This document shows, in pieces, positions 8,539 to 15,732 of a stretch of DNA of 34,926 nucleotides. The notes below the pieces were generated by a model. It was not told where the DNA came from and searched no databases. It saw only the letters and a program-made list of their open reading frames with translations. The first letter of the stretch is position 1. Every line of letters starts with the position of its first letter. This stretch comes from JAGTVG01 sp964389805 (GTDB lineage: Bacteria > Bacteroidota > Bacteroidia > Cytophagales > Cyclobacteriaceae), in contig CAYMFU010000320.1 in NCBI GenBank assembly GCA_964389805.1, forward strand, positions 1 through 34,926, written 5' to 3'. Position numbers and translations under genes: made by a program.

Positions 8539-8581
8539 CACCTGATTAAAAAGGTAAATCCAGATTATCAGGTGATTTTTT
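8539..8581 (+). terminator. Possible rho-independent terminator downstream of ssb
   Basis: Perfect 8-bp arms CACCTGAT (8539-8546) and ATCAGGTG (8567-8574) enclose a 20-nt loop, with TTTTTT at 8576-8581 on the + strand. The long loop and the 155-nt distance from the ssb stop lower confidence. Confidence 0.45.
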
Positions 8582-8728
8582 GGTTTCAGGGAATCTGGAT
8601 TCAACTCCTTTCAGATATAGGTTTTAAAAAGTTCTTATTAACTCTGTTGACCATCCAGGGTAGGTTTCGTCGGATCGAGATACTAATTCTTTGAGTTTTT
8701 TCATAATTAGATGCATCTCACGATCCAT
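8546..8728 (-). pseudogene. Possible decayed small gene (one in-frame stop), unrecognised
   Basis: On the minus strand an ATG at 8728 opens 34 codons (MDREMHLIMKKLKELVSRSD, then ETYPGWSTELIRTF) to a TAA at 8624-8626. The same frame then continues for 25 protein-like codons, including KGVESRFPETKK, and ends in PDNLDLPF before a TAA at 8546. The composition on both sides of the internal stop looks like real protein, so a disabled 60-residue gene, or two tiny ORFs, is conceivable. The C-terminus resembles the acidic Pro-Phe tip of Ssb proteins. No family is recognised. It lies 48 bp downstream of GH88 on the same strand, and the overlapping hairpin at 8539-8574 complicates the reading. A chance ORF is the main alternative. 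Confidence 0.22.
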
Positions 8729-8776
8729 ATCCGGTCTGAAGAAAATAAAATCTTATATAGCCAGTAAGAAGTGCTC

Positions 8777-10003
8777 TTAAGGTTTTACATTAATTTTCAG
8801 GTTCTTATATTTTATCAGTGCTTCTAATAAATAATAATCACCATAAATTATAGGAACTCCAACCTCAGTATTCCCCGGGAAACTTCCAACACCCTGGTCT
8901 AGCACAAAATTCTCCTTTTCGTTCTGGTTAGCGATATACCCTTGTGCTACCAGGTTATGGATAATTTTCTCTGCAACGATTAAATATTGCTCAGGTTGCT
9001 TAATTTCCGAGTAAGAAAATAAATCTATGAGGGCAGAAGCAAGTATCGCGGCAGCTGTTGCATCTCGAACCGTATTTGGAATATCCGGAGACAGATAATC
9101 CCAATATGGGATACAATCCGCAGGGAAATTGGGATGACTCAATATATATGAGGCTATTCGAATAGATTGATCAAGATAAACCCGGTCTCTTGTTTCCCTG
9201 AACGCAAGTACATATCCATACAAAGCCCAGGATTGTCCCCTTGCCCAGGCTGTGCTGTCAGAAAATCCCTGAAATGATCCTCTATATTTTGGCTGAAAGG
9301 AATCAAGATCATAATCAACCACCTGGAAGGAACTGAAATCAGATCTGAAGTGTTTCTCCATTGTGTTTAAGGCGTGTTTATTAGCAATTTTATAGTACTC
9401 TACATTATTGTTCCATCGCCAGGCCTTATAGAGTATCTCAAGATTTACTATATTATCAATTAATACAGGAAATTCAAAATTTGCGTTCTCATCTAATGAT
9501 TTTATAGATCCAATGTCATCATTATAGCGGGAGGCAAGGGATTTGGCAGCGGTATTCAATACCTCCTTATATGACTCGTTTTTAGATATTCTGTAACCCT
9601 GACCAAAACTGCTGTTAATAATAAACCCAATATCGTGAGTTGAAGTATTATAAGACTGATCTCGTAAGCTATTCGTCCACGATTTGGCAGCGGTAAGTAA
9701 GTCCAGATCTCCTGAGTATTCATAGAGATACCATAATATACCCGGGAAGAAACCACTTGTCCAATCATCTGAGGAAACCATATTGAGTTTATTATTCTCA
9801 AAACTTCTTGGGAATAATGTTGAATCCGGATGAGAATCAATGAATTTTCTATATTTCGATATGTACAACTCTAATAACGTATCGATCCCAAGCTGTTCCG
9901 GACTACGAATCTCTTCAAGAGTAACCTCACGAGTATTCCTGCAGTTTAAAAAAAACAAACTGCTGATGAAAATAATTATTAGGTAACTGTAAACTTTCCT
10001 CAA
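8777..10003 (-). CDS. GH88 family unsaturated glucuronyl hydrolase, probable lipoprotein
   Basis: The protein has 408 residues. The start is TTG at 10003: an in-frame TAG lies upstream with no ATG between, and GGAGAAGAG sits just 5' of it. A hydrophobic leader ends at C21 (FFLNC), a non-standard lipobox with Asn before Cys, so a surface or periplasmic lipoprotein is likely. The alpha/alpha barrel shows WTSGFFPGILWYLY, THDIGF (D124), LIDNIVNLEILY (D183), AWARGQSWALYGY and RDATAAAI. D124 and D183 match the two essential aspartates of Bacillus GL1 unsaturated glucuronyl hydrolase (D88 and D149, from memory). Such enzymes hydrate and release 4,5-unsaturated uronic acids from oligosaccharides made by polysaccharide lyases. 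No lyase, sulfatase or SusCD pair is adjacent, so this is an orphan copy. Confidence 0.9.
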   Translation of the reverse strand: MRKVYSYLIIIFISSLFFLNCRNTREVTLEEIRSPEQLGIDTLLELYISKYRKFIDSHPDSTLFPRSFENNKLNMVSSDDWTSGFFPGILWYLYEYSGDLDLLTAAKSWTNSLRDQSYNTSTHDIGFIINSSFGQGYRISKNESYKEVLNTAAKSLASRYNDDIGSIKSLDENANFEFPVLIDNIVNLEILYKAWRWNNNVEYYKIANKHALNTMEKHFRSDFSSFQVVDYDLDSFQPKYRGSFQGFSDSTAWARGQSWALYGYVLAFRETRDRVYLDQSIRIASYILSHPNFPADCIPYWDYLSPDIPNTVRDATAAAILASALIDLFSYSEIKQPEQYLIVAEKIIHNLVAQGYIANQNEKENFVLDQGVGSFPGNTEVGVPIIYGDYYLLEALIKYKNLKINVKP

Positions 10004-10134
10004 TTTCTCTTCTCCAAATGATCTATGCTAAAATACCCTAAAATATAATATTGGGATAATATTTTAATCTGAATTGCAACAAATAGTATAATTGTCCCGG
10101 TGGAATCAACAAGGATCAATAATGATCAATCTAA

Positions 10135-10281
10135 TTATCTCACTTGATCTGCATTAAGCGATAAGCTTAAAATCAGCTTTAATTTCCAGGGGACGTCCAA
10201 ATTAATCCTGCAATCGATCCAAAAAATCAAGGTAGACATTTCGTGCTTATAAAAAGTTTGCGCCTCAAAAAAAACAATCAT
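10135..10281 (-). CDS. Possible small ORF / leader peptide upstream of GH88 (48 aa)
   Basis: ATG at 10281 is preceded by AGGAGG with a short spacer (CAGGAGGGTGATT then ATG), a strong Shine-Dalgarno sequence of a kind not seen before most genes of this window. The product starts MIVFFEAQTFYKHEM and includes TLIFWIDC and KLKLILSLSL; it is hydrophobic-rich and no family is recognised. It ends at a TAA at 10135, 131 bp before the GH88 start on the same strand, so it could be a leader peptide or a small membrane protein. Codon composition is not clearly protein-like. A chance ORF remains possible, and only the ribosome binding site makes it worth listing. Confidence 0.28.
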   Translation of the reverse strand: MIVFFEAQTFYKHEMSTLIFWIDCRINLDVPWKLKLILSLSLNADQVR

Positions 10282-10316
10282 AATCACCCTCCTGTTTAAT
10301 GATCATTGCCCTTTAA

Positions 10317-10339
10317 AAAATGTATTTAAAATACATTTT
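10317..10339. repeat. Perfect 11-bp AT-rich inverted repeat upstream of the 10392 gene
   Basis: AAAATGTATTT (10317-10327) and AAATACATTTT (10329-10339) are exact reverse complements around one A. It lies 52 nt before the ATG at 10392, and on the other side upstream of the small ORF at 10281, so it could be an operator for either direction or simply an AT-rich cruciform. Confidence 0.6.
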
Positions 10340-10391
10340 ATTAACTATTCGAAACAAATTATTATAATTTTACTTTATCAAACTATAAGTC

Positions 10392-11015
10392 ATGAATCGA
10401 AAATTATCTATACCGGGCCTAATTCTGGTCATTTGTTTTGTTGTGGTTTCCAATGCATCTGGTCAGACCAATATTCAATCGAGTTCTATTAATGAGATGG
10501 ACTTGAAACTGGATAATATTATGATACTTCATCTGGGGGAAAACTATGATACCCGCAAAACAGTTGAAGGCGAGATTACTTTCTGGTTAAGTAAGTATAA
10601 ATTTACGGCTTCACCCTCAAATCGTTATTTCGATCATAAACGCATTCCAACAAAAGACCAAATAGTTAAGGTTCTTAAAGAAAATGAATTTGATGGTATT
10701 CTTACCACAGTGTTCACAGATATCGAGACCAAGGAAAGATTTGAGAATCCACAGGCAGCTTACAACCTGACACCGACCTCACCCACGATTTATAACTTCC
10801 TGGATTCGTATCAGAATAAATACAGCACAGGGTATACCATTCAGGAGAAGGCGTTTGTGGTGCATTCCAGGCTATTTAAAACAAGTGATGAATCGATACT
10901 ATATGAAGCAACTACTGAAACATATCAACCACAATCCCTGGATATAGCCGTTGAGAATTTTTCAAAATCAATTGCCAAAGAGTTGAAGAAAAGCAAAGTG
11001 CTGGAAAAGAAATAA
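10392..11015 (+). CDS. Secreted protein of unknown function
   Basis: The protein has 207 residues. A clear signal peptide (residues 1-24, hydrophobic IPGLILVICFVVVS, cleavage near NASGQ) predicts export to the periplasm or outer membrane. The mature part contains ENYDTRKTVEGEI, LKENEFDGILTTVFTD, a Thr/Pro/Tyr-rich middle (about 115-140) and a C-terminal helix ENFSKSIAKELKK. The layout of an alpha/beta core with a short basic terminal helix recalls small DUF4136-like exported proteins, but I cannot make a firm assignment. There are no cysteines in the mature part, no transmembrane helix beyond the leader and no catalytic motif. It is monocistronic and converges on the ABC permease gene with a 45 bp gap. 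Confidence 0.8.
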   Translation: MNRKLSIPGLILVICFVVVSNASGQTNIQSSSINEMDLKLDNIMILHLGENYDTRKTVEGEITFWLSKYKFTASPSNRYFDHKRIPTKDQIVKVLKENEFDGILTTVFTDIETKERFENPQAAYNLTPTSPTIYNFLDSYQNKYSTGYTIQEKAFVVHSRLFKTSDESILYEATTETYQPQSLDIAVENFSKSIAKELKKSKVLEKK

Positions 11016-11060
11016 CCTGTTAATATTCCAAATTATTAAAGGAGAATAACCAAAAAATGG

Positions 11061-12488
11061 CTAATCATGTCGCAGCGCCTTTACTGGATCGATTCGTGCA
11101 GCCCTGATCGCAGGATATAATCCAGCTATCAAACTCAACAATATTGAAAAGCCGATAGAACCAAGAATTAGCCACATTGGAAAATAAAAGAAATCCACAT
11201 GAGGTTCCCCGGCTGGCATAAACTGAGTGTTGGCAATTTGATTGGCAATACGGGTTACAATCCATCCAAGAATTAATCCAAATACAGCACCCACAAGACC
11301 AATAGATCCCGCTTCCACAAAAAATATCCATTTGATCTGACTTTCACTCCCCCCAATCGCCTTCATGATCCCAATTTCCCTGGTCCGTTCCAGTATAGAC
11401 ATGATCATGGTATTTACTATTCCCAATCCAGCCACGATCAAGGCAATGGTTCCTATGGCCCCAAGAATACCATCCAGGATGAGAAATGCCCTTCTAACTT
11501 CCTTCAATTGATCTGTAATAGCGAAAACATTCAGGCCCAACTCATCTTTTAGTGTTTTAACTACCGGATCCATGAACTTGGGATCCTTTAATCGCACATA
11601 AATAGCACTATACCCATCATCTGTGGAATTGCCTCCTAATACATCCCATATATTGGTAAATCCGAGTCTTGGTACCTTATTTGCTGTCTTGTAGGGCACC
11701 AGTAAACTACCTTTTACACTTTTGTTATCAAATTGCGTCTTTTTTTTGATGATACCTCCCAGTATAAAGGTAGTTGTTTTCTCCTTGAAGGGAATTTGAC
11801 GGTCGCCTGATAGCATCCGCAAGGGATTTAGAGCCAGGTTGGAATAATCCATTACGGCCGTTGTAATTTGAATCGGCCTGCCAATCAGGGAGTCTTGAGG
11901 AACAACCAGGAAATCCTGGTCTTTCTCATGAAATTTAAATTGTACCGGTTCATCAGGGTCCTCCACGATAATCTTCATATGTCTGAGTGTCTCCCATCGC
12001 ACGATCACTACCGCTGATGAATCGTTATCAAAAAAGGATCCGTAGGTAATATCATTAAATGGCTGATACTTCTCCAGGCTATGCGGTATACCCGCAACCG
12101 TCATTTCCATTTCTTTATCCAAAACCTTTACTTTAGCCCTGAAAGTTAGTTCCGGGAAGGCAATATCAACACCCTCAACTTCATTGATCAAATCAAGAGT
12201 TGAATCGCTCAAACTTGTAATCGCCTGAGACATCTGACCGGCCAGGGAGCTAACATCCCCTTCAGCTATACTTTCGAGATCAATTTTTCTTGCAGTTACC
12301 GTAAGACTGTTGAAAAGATCGTTATTCTTAAAAGCCTCTGTTATATTTCTCTCCATCCCCGTTCCAAAGGAAATCATTGAGGTTAGGGCACCTATCCCAA
12401 TCACAACGCCTAAGGTTGTGAGGGTAGTACGCAATTTGGTTCGCCATAAATTGGCAAACGCTAGTTCGATCATATCACCGATCTTCAT
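11061..12488 (-). CDS. MacB/LolCE-type ABC transporter permease (FtsX family)
   Basis: The protein has 475 residues in an inner-membrane topology typical of MacB/LolCE. One N-terminal transmembrane helix (about 20-42, LTTLGVVIGIGALTSMISFG) is followed by a large periplasmic core domain (about 45-335) and an FtsX domain with three C-terminal helices. The sequence ends in AGLYPAIRAARIDPVKALRHD, the hallmark C-terminus of this family. ERTREIGIMKAIGG is the cytoplasmic coupling segment that meets the ATPase. Such permeases work as mechanotransmitters in lipoprotein release or export of peptides and macrolides, not as classical channels. The start overlaps the 3' end of the ATPase gene by 14 bp, so the two are co-translated. 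No membrane-fusion protein or outer-membrane channel gene is adjacent, which leaves the substrate open. Confidence 0.92.
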   Translation of the reverse strand: MKIGDMIELAFANLWRTKLRTTLTTLGVVIGIGALTSMISFGTGMERNITEAFKNNDLFNSLTVTARKIDLESIAEGDVSSLAGQMSQAITSLSDSTLDLINEVEGVDIAFPELTFRAKVKVLDKEMEMTVAGIPHSLEKYQPFNDITYGSFFDNDSSAVVIVRWETLRHMKIIVEDPDEPVQFKFHEKDQDFLVVPQDSLIGRPIQITTAVMDYSNLALNPLRMLSGDRQIPFKEKTTTFILGGIIKKKTQFDNKSVKGSLLVPYKTANKVPRLGFTNIWDVLGGNSTDDGYSAIYVRLKDPKFMDPVVKTLKDELGLNVFAITDQLKEVRRAFLILDGILGAIGTIALIVAGLGIVNTMIMSILERTREIGIMKAIGGSESQIKWIFFVEAGSIGLVGAVFGLILGWIVTRIANQIANTQFMPAGEPHVDFFYFPMWLILGSIGFSILLSLIAGLYPAIRAARIDPVKALRHD

Positions 12489-13182
12489 TTATCCTCTTGA
12501 TTTTCTTATCTTCCAATATTTTACCATCCAGCAAGTAGATCATTCTGTCTGATATCTTTTCAGCCGTTTCCCGGTCGTGGGTCACAAGAAGAATTGTCTT
12601 TCCCTGTTCCTTATTCAAACTAACCAGCAGATCCATTATTTCATTAGCTGTAACACTGTCCAGGTTTCCGGTAGGCTCATCAGCAAGAATGATTTCCGGG
12701 TCATTTGCCAGGGCCCTTGCGATAGCTACACGTTGGGTCTCCCCACCGGAAAGTTCATCAGGTTTGTGATAGATTCTTTCAGAGAGCCCTACGTTGTTCA
12801 GCAAGTCCCTGGCCCTAGGCCGCCTCTGGTTTTTGGGACAAGCCCCGAATATTAAAGCCAATACTACATTATCCAGGGCAGTCCTGGTAAATATCAGGTT
12901 AAATGACTGAAATATCATCCCGACATGGAAGCGGCGATGGTAAGCCAGTTCATTCCTTGTCCAATCAGATATTTTCTTTCCGTCATAGATGATCTGTCCC
13001 CCGGAAGCTGTATCCAGTCCTCCAATAAGATTAAGCAATGTTGATTTCCCCGAACCGGATCGTCCAACAATGGAAACAATCTCACCTTTATTTACAGAGA
13101 AACTGATACCATCCACAGCATTAATGGCTATTTCTCCTTTAAAGTAAGATTTTACTAGTCCGGTTATTTCAAGAATAGGCAA
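12475..13182 (-). CDS. ABC transporter ATP-binding protein (LolD/MacB type)
   Basis: The protein has 235 residues. Walker A is GRSGSGKST (40-48), the Q-loop lies at FQSFNL (91-96), and the signature is LSGGE (144-148) followed by TQRVAIARAL. Walker B is IILADEP (164-170) and the switch His is in VTHD (H202). It powers the permease encoded next, whose start overlaps its end by 14 bp. The initiator appears to be TTG at 13182, because no in-frame ATG precedes the family's usual first strand (PILEITGLVKSY). LSGGE instead of LSGGQ is common in this subgroup and is not a defect. A 185-bp AT-rich spacer separates it from the divergent acetyltransferase gene; no convincing promoter motif was seen in it. 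Confidence 0.93.
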   Translation of the reverse strand: MPILEITGLVKSYFKGEIAINAVDGISFSVNKGEIVSIVGRSGSGKSTLLNLIGGLDTASGGQIIYDGKKISDWTRNELAYHRRFHVGMIFQSFNLIFTRTALDNVVLALIFGACPKNQRRPRARDLLNNVGLSERIYHKPDELSGGETQRVAIARALANDPEIILADEPTGNLDSVTANEIMDLLVSLNKEQGKTILLVTHDRETAEKISDRMIYLLDGKILEDKKIKRINEDR

Positions 13183-13367
13183 AACACTTTTTCCTAATAG
13201 TACATCAAATTATCTGTCTGATATTATTTTTAAAAATAAAAACCTGCAAAACATCAAAATAATTATATGGTCGGCTGTATGTTTCCACAAAAAACATATA
13301 ATAAAACCCAAGTCCATTGTAACTTTAATGTAAAAGTATTTATCTGAACCAATAATTCGTTTAGATT

Positions 13368-13976
13368 TTGAAAGGGAGAATTATAATTAGATCTGCAAAC
13401 CCGCATGATACTGAGAAGATGATGGAGATTTATGCTCCGTATATTCTTAATTCTACGATATCTTTGGAGACAGAGGTACCTCTCAACGAAGAATTCCAGG
13501 TAAGAGTCCTTCATTATCAGGAAAAGTTACCCTGGCTAGTCTGTAATATTGACAACAACCTGGCCGGATATGCCTATGCAACAGACCATAGGCAAAGAAA
13601 TGCCTACGACGTGACCAAAGAACTTTCGGTATATGTACGCAACGACTATCGGAAATGCGGGGTAGCTACCGGATTATATACTGCTCTGATTGAAATCCTG
13701 AAAGCCCAGGGTGTTTCCAATGTGCTGGCCGGTATTACATTGCCCAATTCAGAAAGCGTCGGCTTTCATGAAAGCATGGGATTTAAACCTGTGGGGGTAT
13801 ATCATAATGTAGGCTATAAGTTTGGTGAGTTCCAGGATACTGGCTGGTGGGAACTTATGTTAGGTACAAAAAATAATAATCCCCTGGAATTGGTTGAGAT
13901 CAAAGAAATCATTAATTCACAAAGCTGGATGGATGCAATTAAAAAAGGAATATCAAAAATCCAGGCTAAAGAATGA
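13368..13976 (+). CDS. GNAT acetyltransferase, phosphinothricin-acetyltransferase-like
   Basis: The protein has 202 residues. The N-terminal strand IIIRSANPHD, the central AGYAYATDHRQRNAY, ELSVYVRNDYRKCGVATGLY (motif A, acetyl-CoA pyrophosphate loop), AGITLPNSESVGFHESMGF and GVYHNVGYKFGEFQDTGWWEL are the standard landmarks of the PAT/bar-like GNAT group. These enzymes N-acetylate small amines such as phosphinothricin, methionine sulfoximine or amino acids. About 35 residues follow the usual family end (residue about 167) and are unassigned. The only in-frame standard initiator near the 5' end is TTG at 13368; an AAAGGGAGA sequence lies just inside it, before an ATT/ATA stretch, so the true start is uncertain. 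It is 14 bp upstream of the gamma-glutamyltransferase gene and probably co-transcribed with it. Confidence 0.88.
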   Translation: MKGRIIIRSANPHDTEKMMEIYAPYILNSTISLETEVPLNEEFQVRVLHYQEKLPWLVCNIDNNLAGYAYATDHRQRNAYDVTKELSVYVRNDYRKCGVATGLYTALIEILKAQGVSNVLAGITLPNSESVGFHESMGFKPVGVYHNVGYKFGEFQDTGWWELMLGTKNNNPLELVEIKEIINSQSWMDAIKKGISKIQAKE

Positions 13977-13990
13977 TATAAATATACAGG

Positions 13991-15721
13991 ATGATGAAGA
14001 AATTTAAAATCCATTATATACACCATTTTCTTATCTCAATAAGCCTCATTCTTGTAACGGGTAACTGCCAAATGGAGAATTGGAAGAACCAGAGGCAAGA
14101 AAATTCAAGAGGGGTAATCGCCAACAATGCCATGGTGGTTTCGGCCCACCCATTAGCTACTAAGGTTGGTGTGGGAATCCTGAAGAAAGGCGGAAATGCA
14201 ATAGATGCAGCCATTGCTGTTCAATTTGCACTTTCGGTAGTCTATCCTGCGGCTGGAAATATTGGAGGTGGGGGATTTATGGTAATCCGTAAAAATGATG
14301 GCAGCATTTATTCGCTTGATTTCCGGGAAAAGGCACCCTTAAAAGGCAGCCGGGACATGTACCTTGACTCTAATGGACAGGTCATCATGGGTCTGAGCCA
14401 GATAGGTCATTTTGCATCAGGCGTACCGGGCGTTGTGGATGGCATGGGAAAAGCTTATCAAAAATTTGGCACAATTGAATGGACAGATCTAATCCAGCCG
14501 GCCATAGACCTGGCCAGGAATGGTTTTCCACTAACCCGGAAGGAAGCTGTAGGCTTGAATAATAACCAGGAGGCCTTTATCGAAGCAAATACAATCTCAC
14601 CTGATTTTGTGCTGAAAGAAGAGTGGGTCGCAGGCGACACCATTCGATATGCCGAGCTCGCCGAAACACTTGTTAACATAAAAAACAATAAAAGGGCTGG
14701 TTTTTATGAAGGCCATACGGCAGACCTGATCGTTGCCGAAATGCAAAGAGGTGGTGGATTGATATCTTATGAAGATCTTTCTTCTTATGAAGCAATATGG
14801 AGAGATCCCATTGTTGGTCATTACAAGGATTTTAAGATAATTTCTATGGGGCCTCCATCGGCAGGAGGAATTTCTCTTGTCCAGCTTTTACAAATGTTGG
14901 AGCCATTTCCCCTTTCAGAATATGACCTTGACGAGGCTGAATATATCCATCTGCTTGCAGAAGCAGAAAAGCTGGTTTATGCAGACAGAGCCGGGCATCT
15001 GGGTGATATGGACTTCTATGATGTACCCACTATTCAATTGCAGGATGAAATGTACAATAAAAACAGAATGGCGGATTTTGACCCTGAAAATGCGAAACCA
15101 TCGGACGACATATATTCAGGTAAGCTGACCATGAAGGAATCAATGGAAACTACTCATTTTTCTATCGTCGATCAATTTGGAAATGCTGTAGCTGTGACCA
15201 CTACCTTAAATGGCGGGTATGGCTCAAAGGTTTTTGTGGCGGGCGCCGGTTTTTTATTGAATAATGAAATGGACGACTTCAGCCTTAAACCTGGAGTTCC
15301 CAATATGTTTGGATTAATAGGTGGTGAAGCGAATGCCATAGTGCCCGGAAAGCGGATGCTAAGTTCCATGACGCCGACAATAGTAGAAAAGAATGGGGAT
15401 TTATATATGGTGATCGGCTCCCCGGGAGGATCTAAAATCATTACCTCTGTGCTTCAATCCTTTCTGAATGTGGTCGAATTTGGTCAGAGTATGCAGGAAG
15501 CTGTCACATATAAAAGGTTTCATCATCAATGGAAACCAGATCATATCATGTTTGAAAGTGGCAGGATGGATGATGAAGTCAAGGAGGATTTGCTGGTTAT
15601 GGGGCATAAACTTATGGTAAGAGGCCCATATAGCCGTGTAGATGCCATTTTGGTATTAAAAAATGGAAGTTTGGAAGGGGGAGCTGACCCCAGGGGAGAT
15701 GATGCAGCATCAGGATTCTAA
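13991..15721 (+). CDS. ggt: Gamma-glutamyltransferase, probable periplasmic lipoprotein
   Basis: The protein has 576 residues. The leader ends in LVTGNC (C26), a lipobox with an unusual Asn before Cys. GGNAIDAAIA (68-77) and GNIGGGGFMVIR open the large subunit, and R112 in LDFREKAP is the gamma-glutamyl carboxylate-binding Arg. Self-cleavage is expected before T387 in ETTHFS, which would become the N-terminal nucleophile of the small subunit. NEMDDFS and GSPGGSK supply further donor-binding and oxyanion residues. The enzyme hydrolyses or transfers gamma-glutamyl groups from glutathione and related peptides outside the cytoplasm. The length fits the family. It lies 14 bp after the acetyltransferase and 11 bp before a Gfo/Idh gene, an unusual partner. 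All key residues are present, so activity is likely. Confidence 0.95.
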   Translation: MMKKFKIHYIHHFLISISLILVTGNCQMENWKNQRQENSRGVIANNAMVVSAHPLATKVGVGILKKGGNAIDAAIAVQFALSVVYPAAGNIGGGGFMVIRKNDGSIYSLDFREKAPLKGSRDMYLDSNGQVIMGLSQIGHFASGVPGVVDGMGKAYQKFGTIEWTDLIQPAIDLARNGFPLTRKEAVGLNNNQEAFIEANTISPDFVLKEEWVAGDTIRYAELAETLVNIKNNKRAGFYEGHTADLIVAEMQRGGGLISYEDLSSYEAIWRDPIVGHYKDFKIISMGPPSAGGISLVQLLQMLEPFPLSEYDLDEAEYIHLLAEAEKLVYADRAGHLGDMDFYDVPTIQLQDEMYNKNRMADFDPENAKPSDDIYSGKLTMKESMETTHFSIVDQFGNAVAVTTTLNGGYGSKVFVAGAGFLLNNEMDDFSLKPGVPNMFGLIGGEANAIVPGKRMLSSMTPTIVEKNGDLYMVIGSPGGSKIITSVLQSFLNVVEFGQSMQEAVTYKRFHHQWKPDHIMFESGRMDDEVKEDLLVMGHKLMVRGPYSRVDAILVLKNGSLEGGADPRGDDAASGF

Positions 15722-15732
15722 AGATTATTACA

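Larger units (their letters stand above)
8385..8776. other. 392 bp gene-poor gap between ssb and the GH88 gene
   Basis: The two flanking genes converge on this stretch. It holds a hairpin followed by six T (8539-8581) and a possible decayed minus-strand reading frame (8546-8728). Nothing else recognisable was seen in 8385-8535 or 8730-8776. Confidence 0.6.
10004..10391. other. 388 bp divergent intergenic region between GH88 and a secreted-protein gene
   Basis: It holds a possible 48-codon minus-strand ORF (10135-10281) and an AT-rich perfect inverted repeat (10317-10339). No element matching TAnnTTTG with a well-placed TTG was found for either flanking gene, and no known riboswitch was recognised. 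Confidence 0.6.

Noticed and set aside
12475..12488. Frameshift suspected where the ATPase and permease genes overlap
   Set aside because: Both frames are complete and end or start normally; a 14-bp overlap is ordinary translational coupling.
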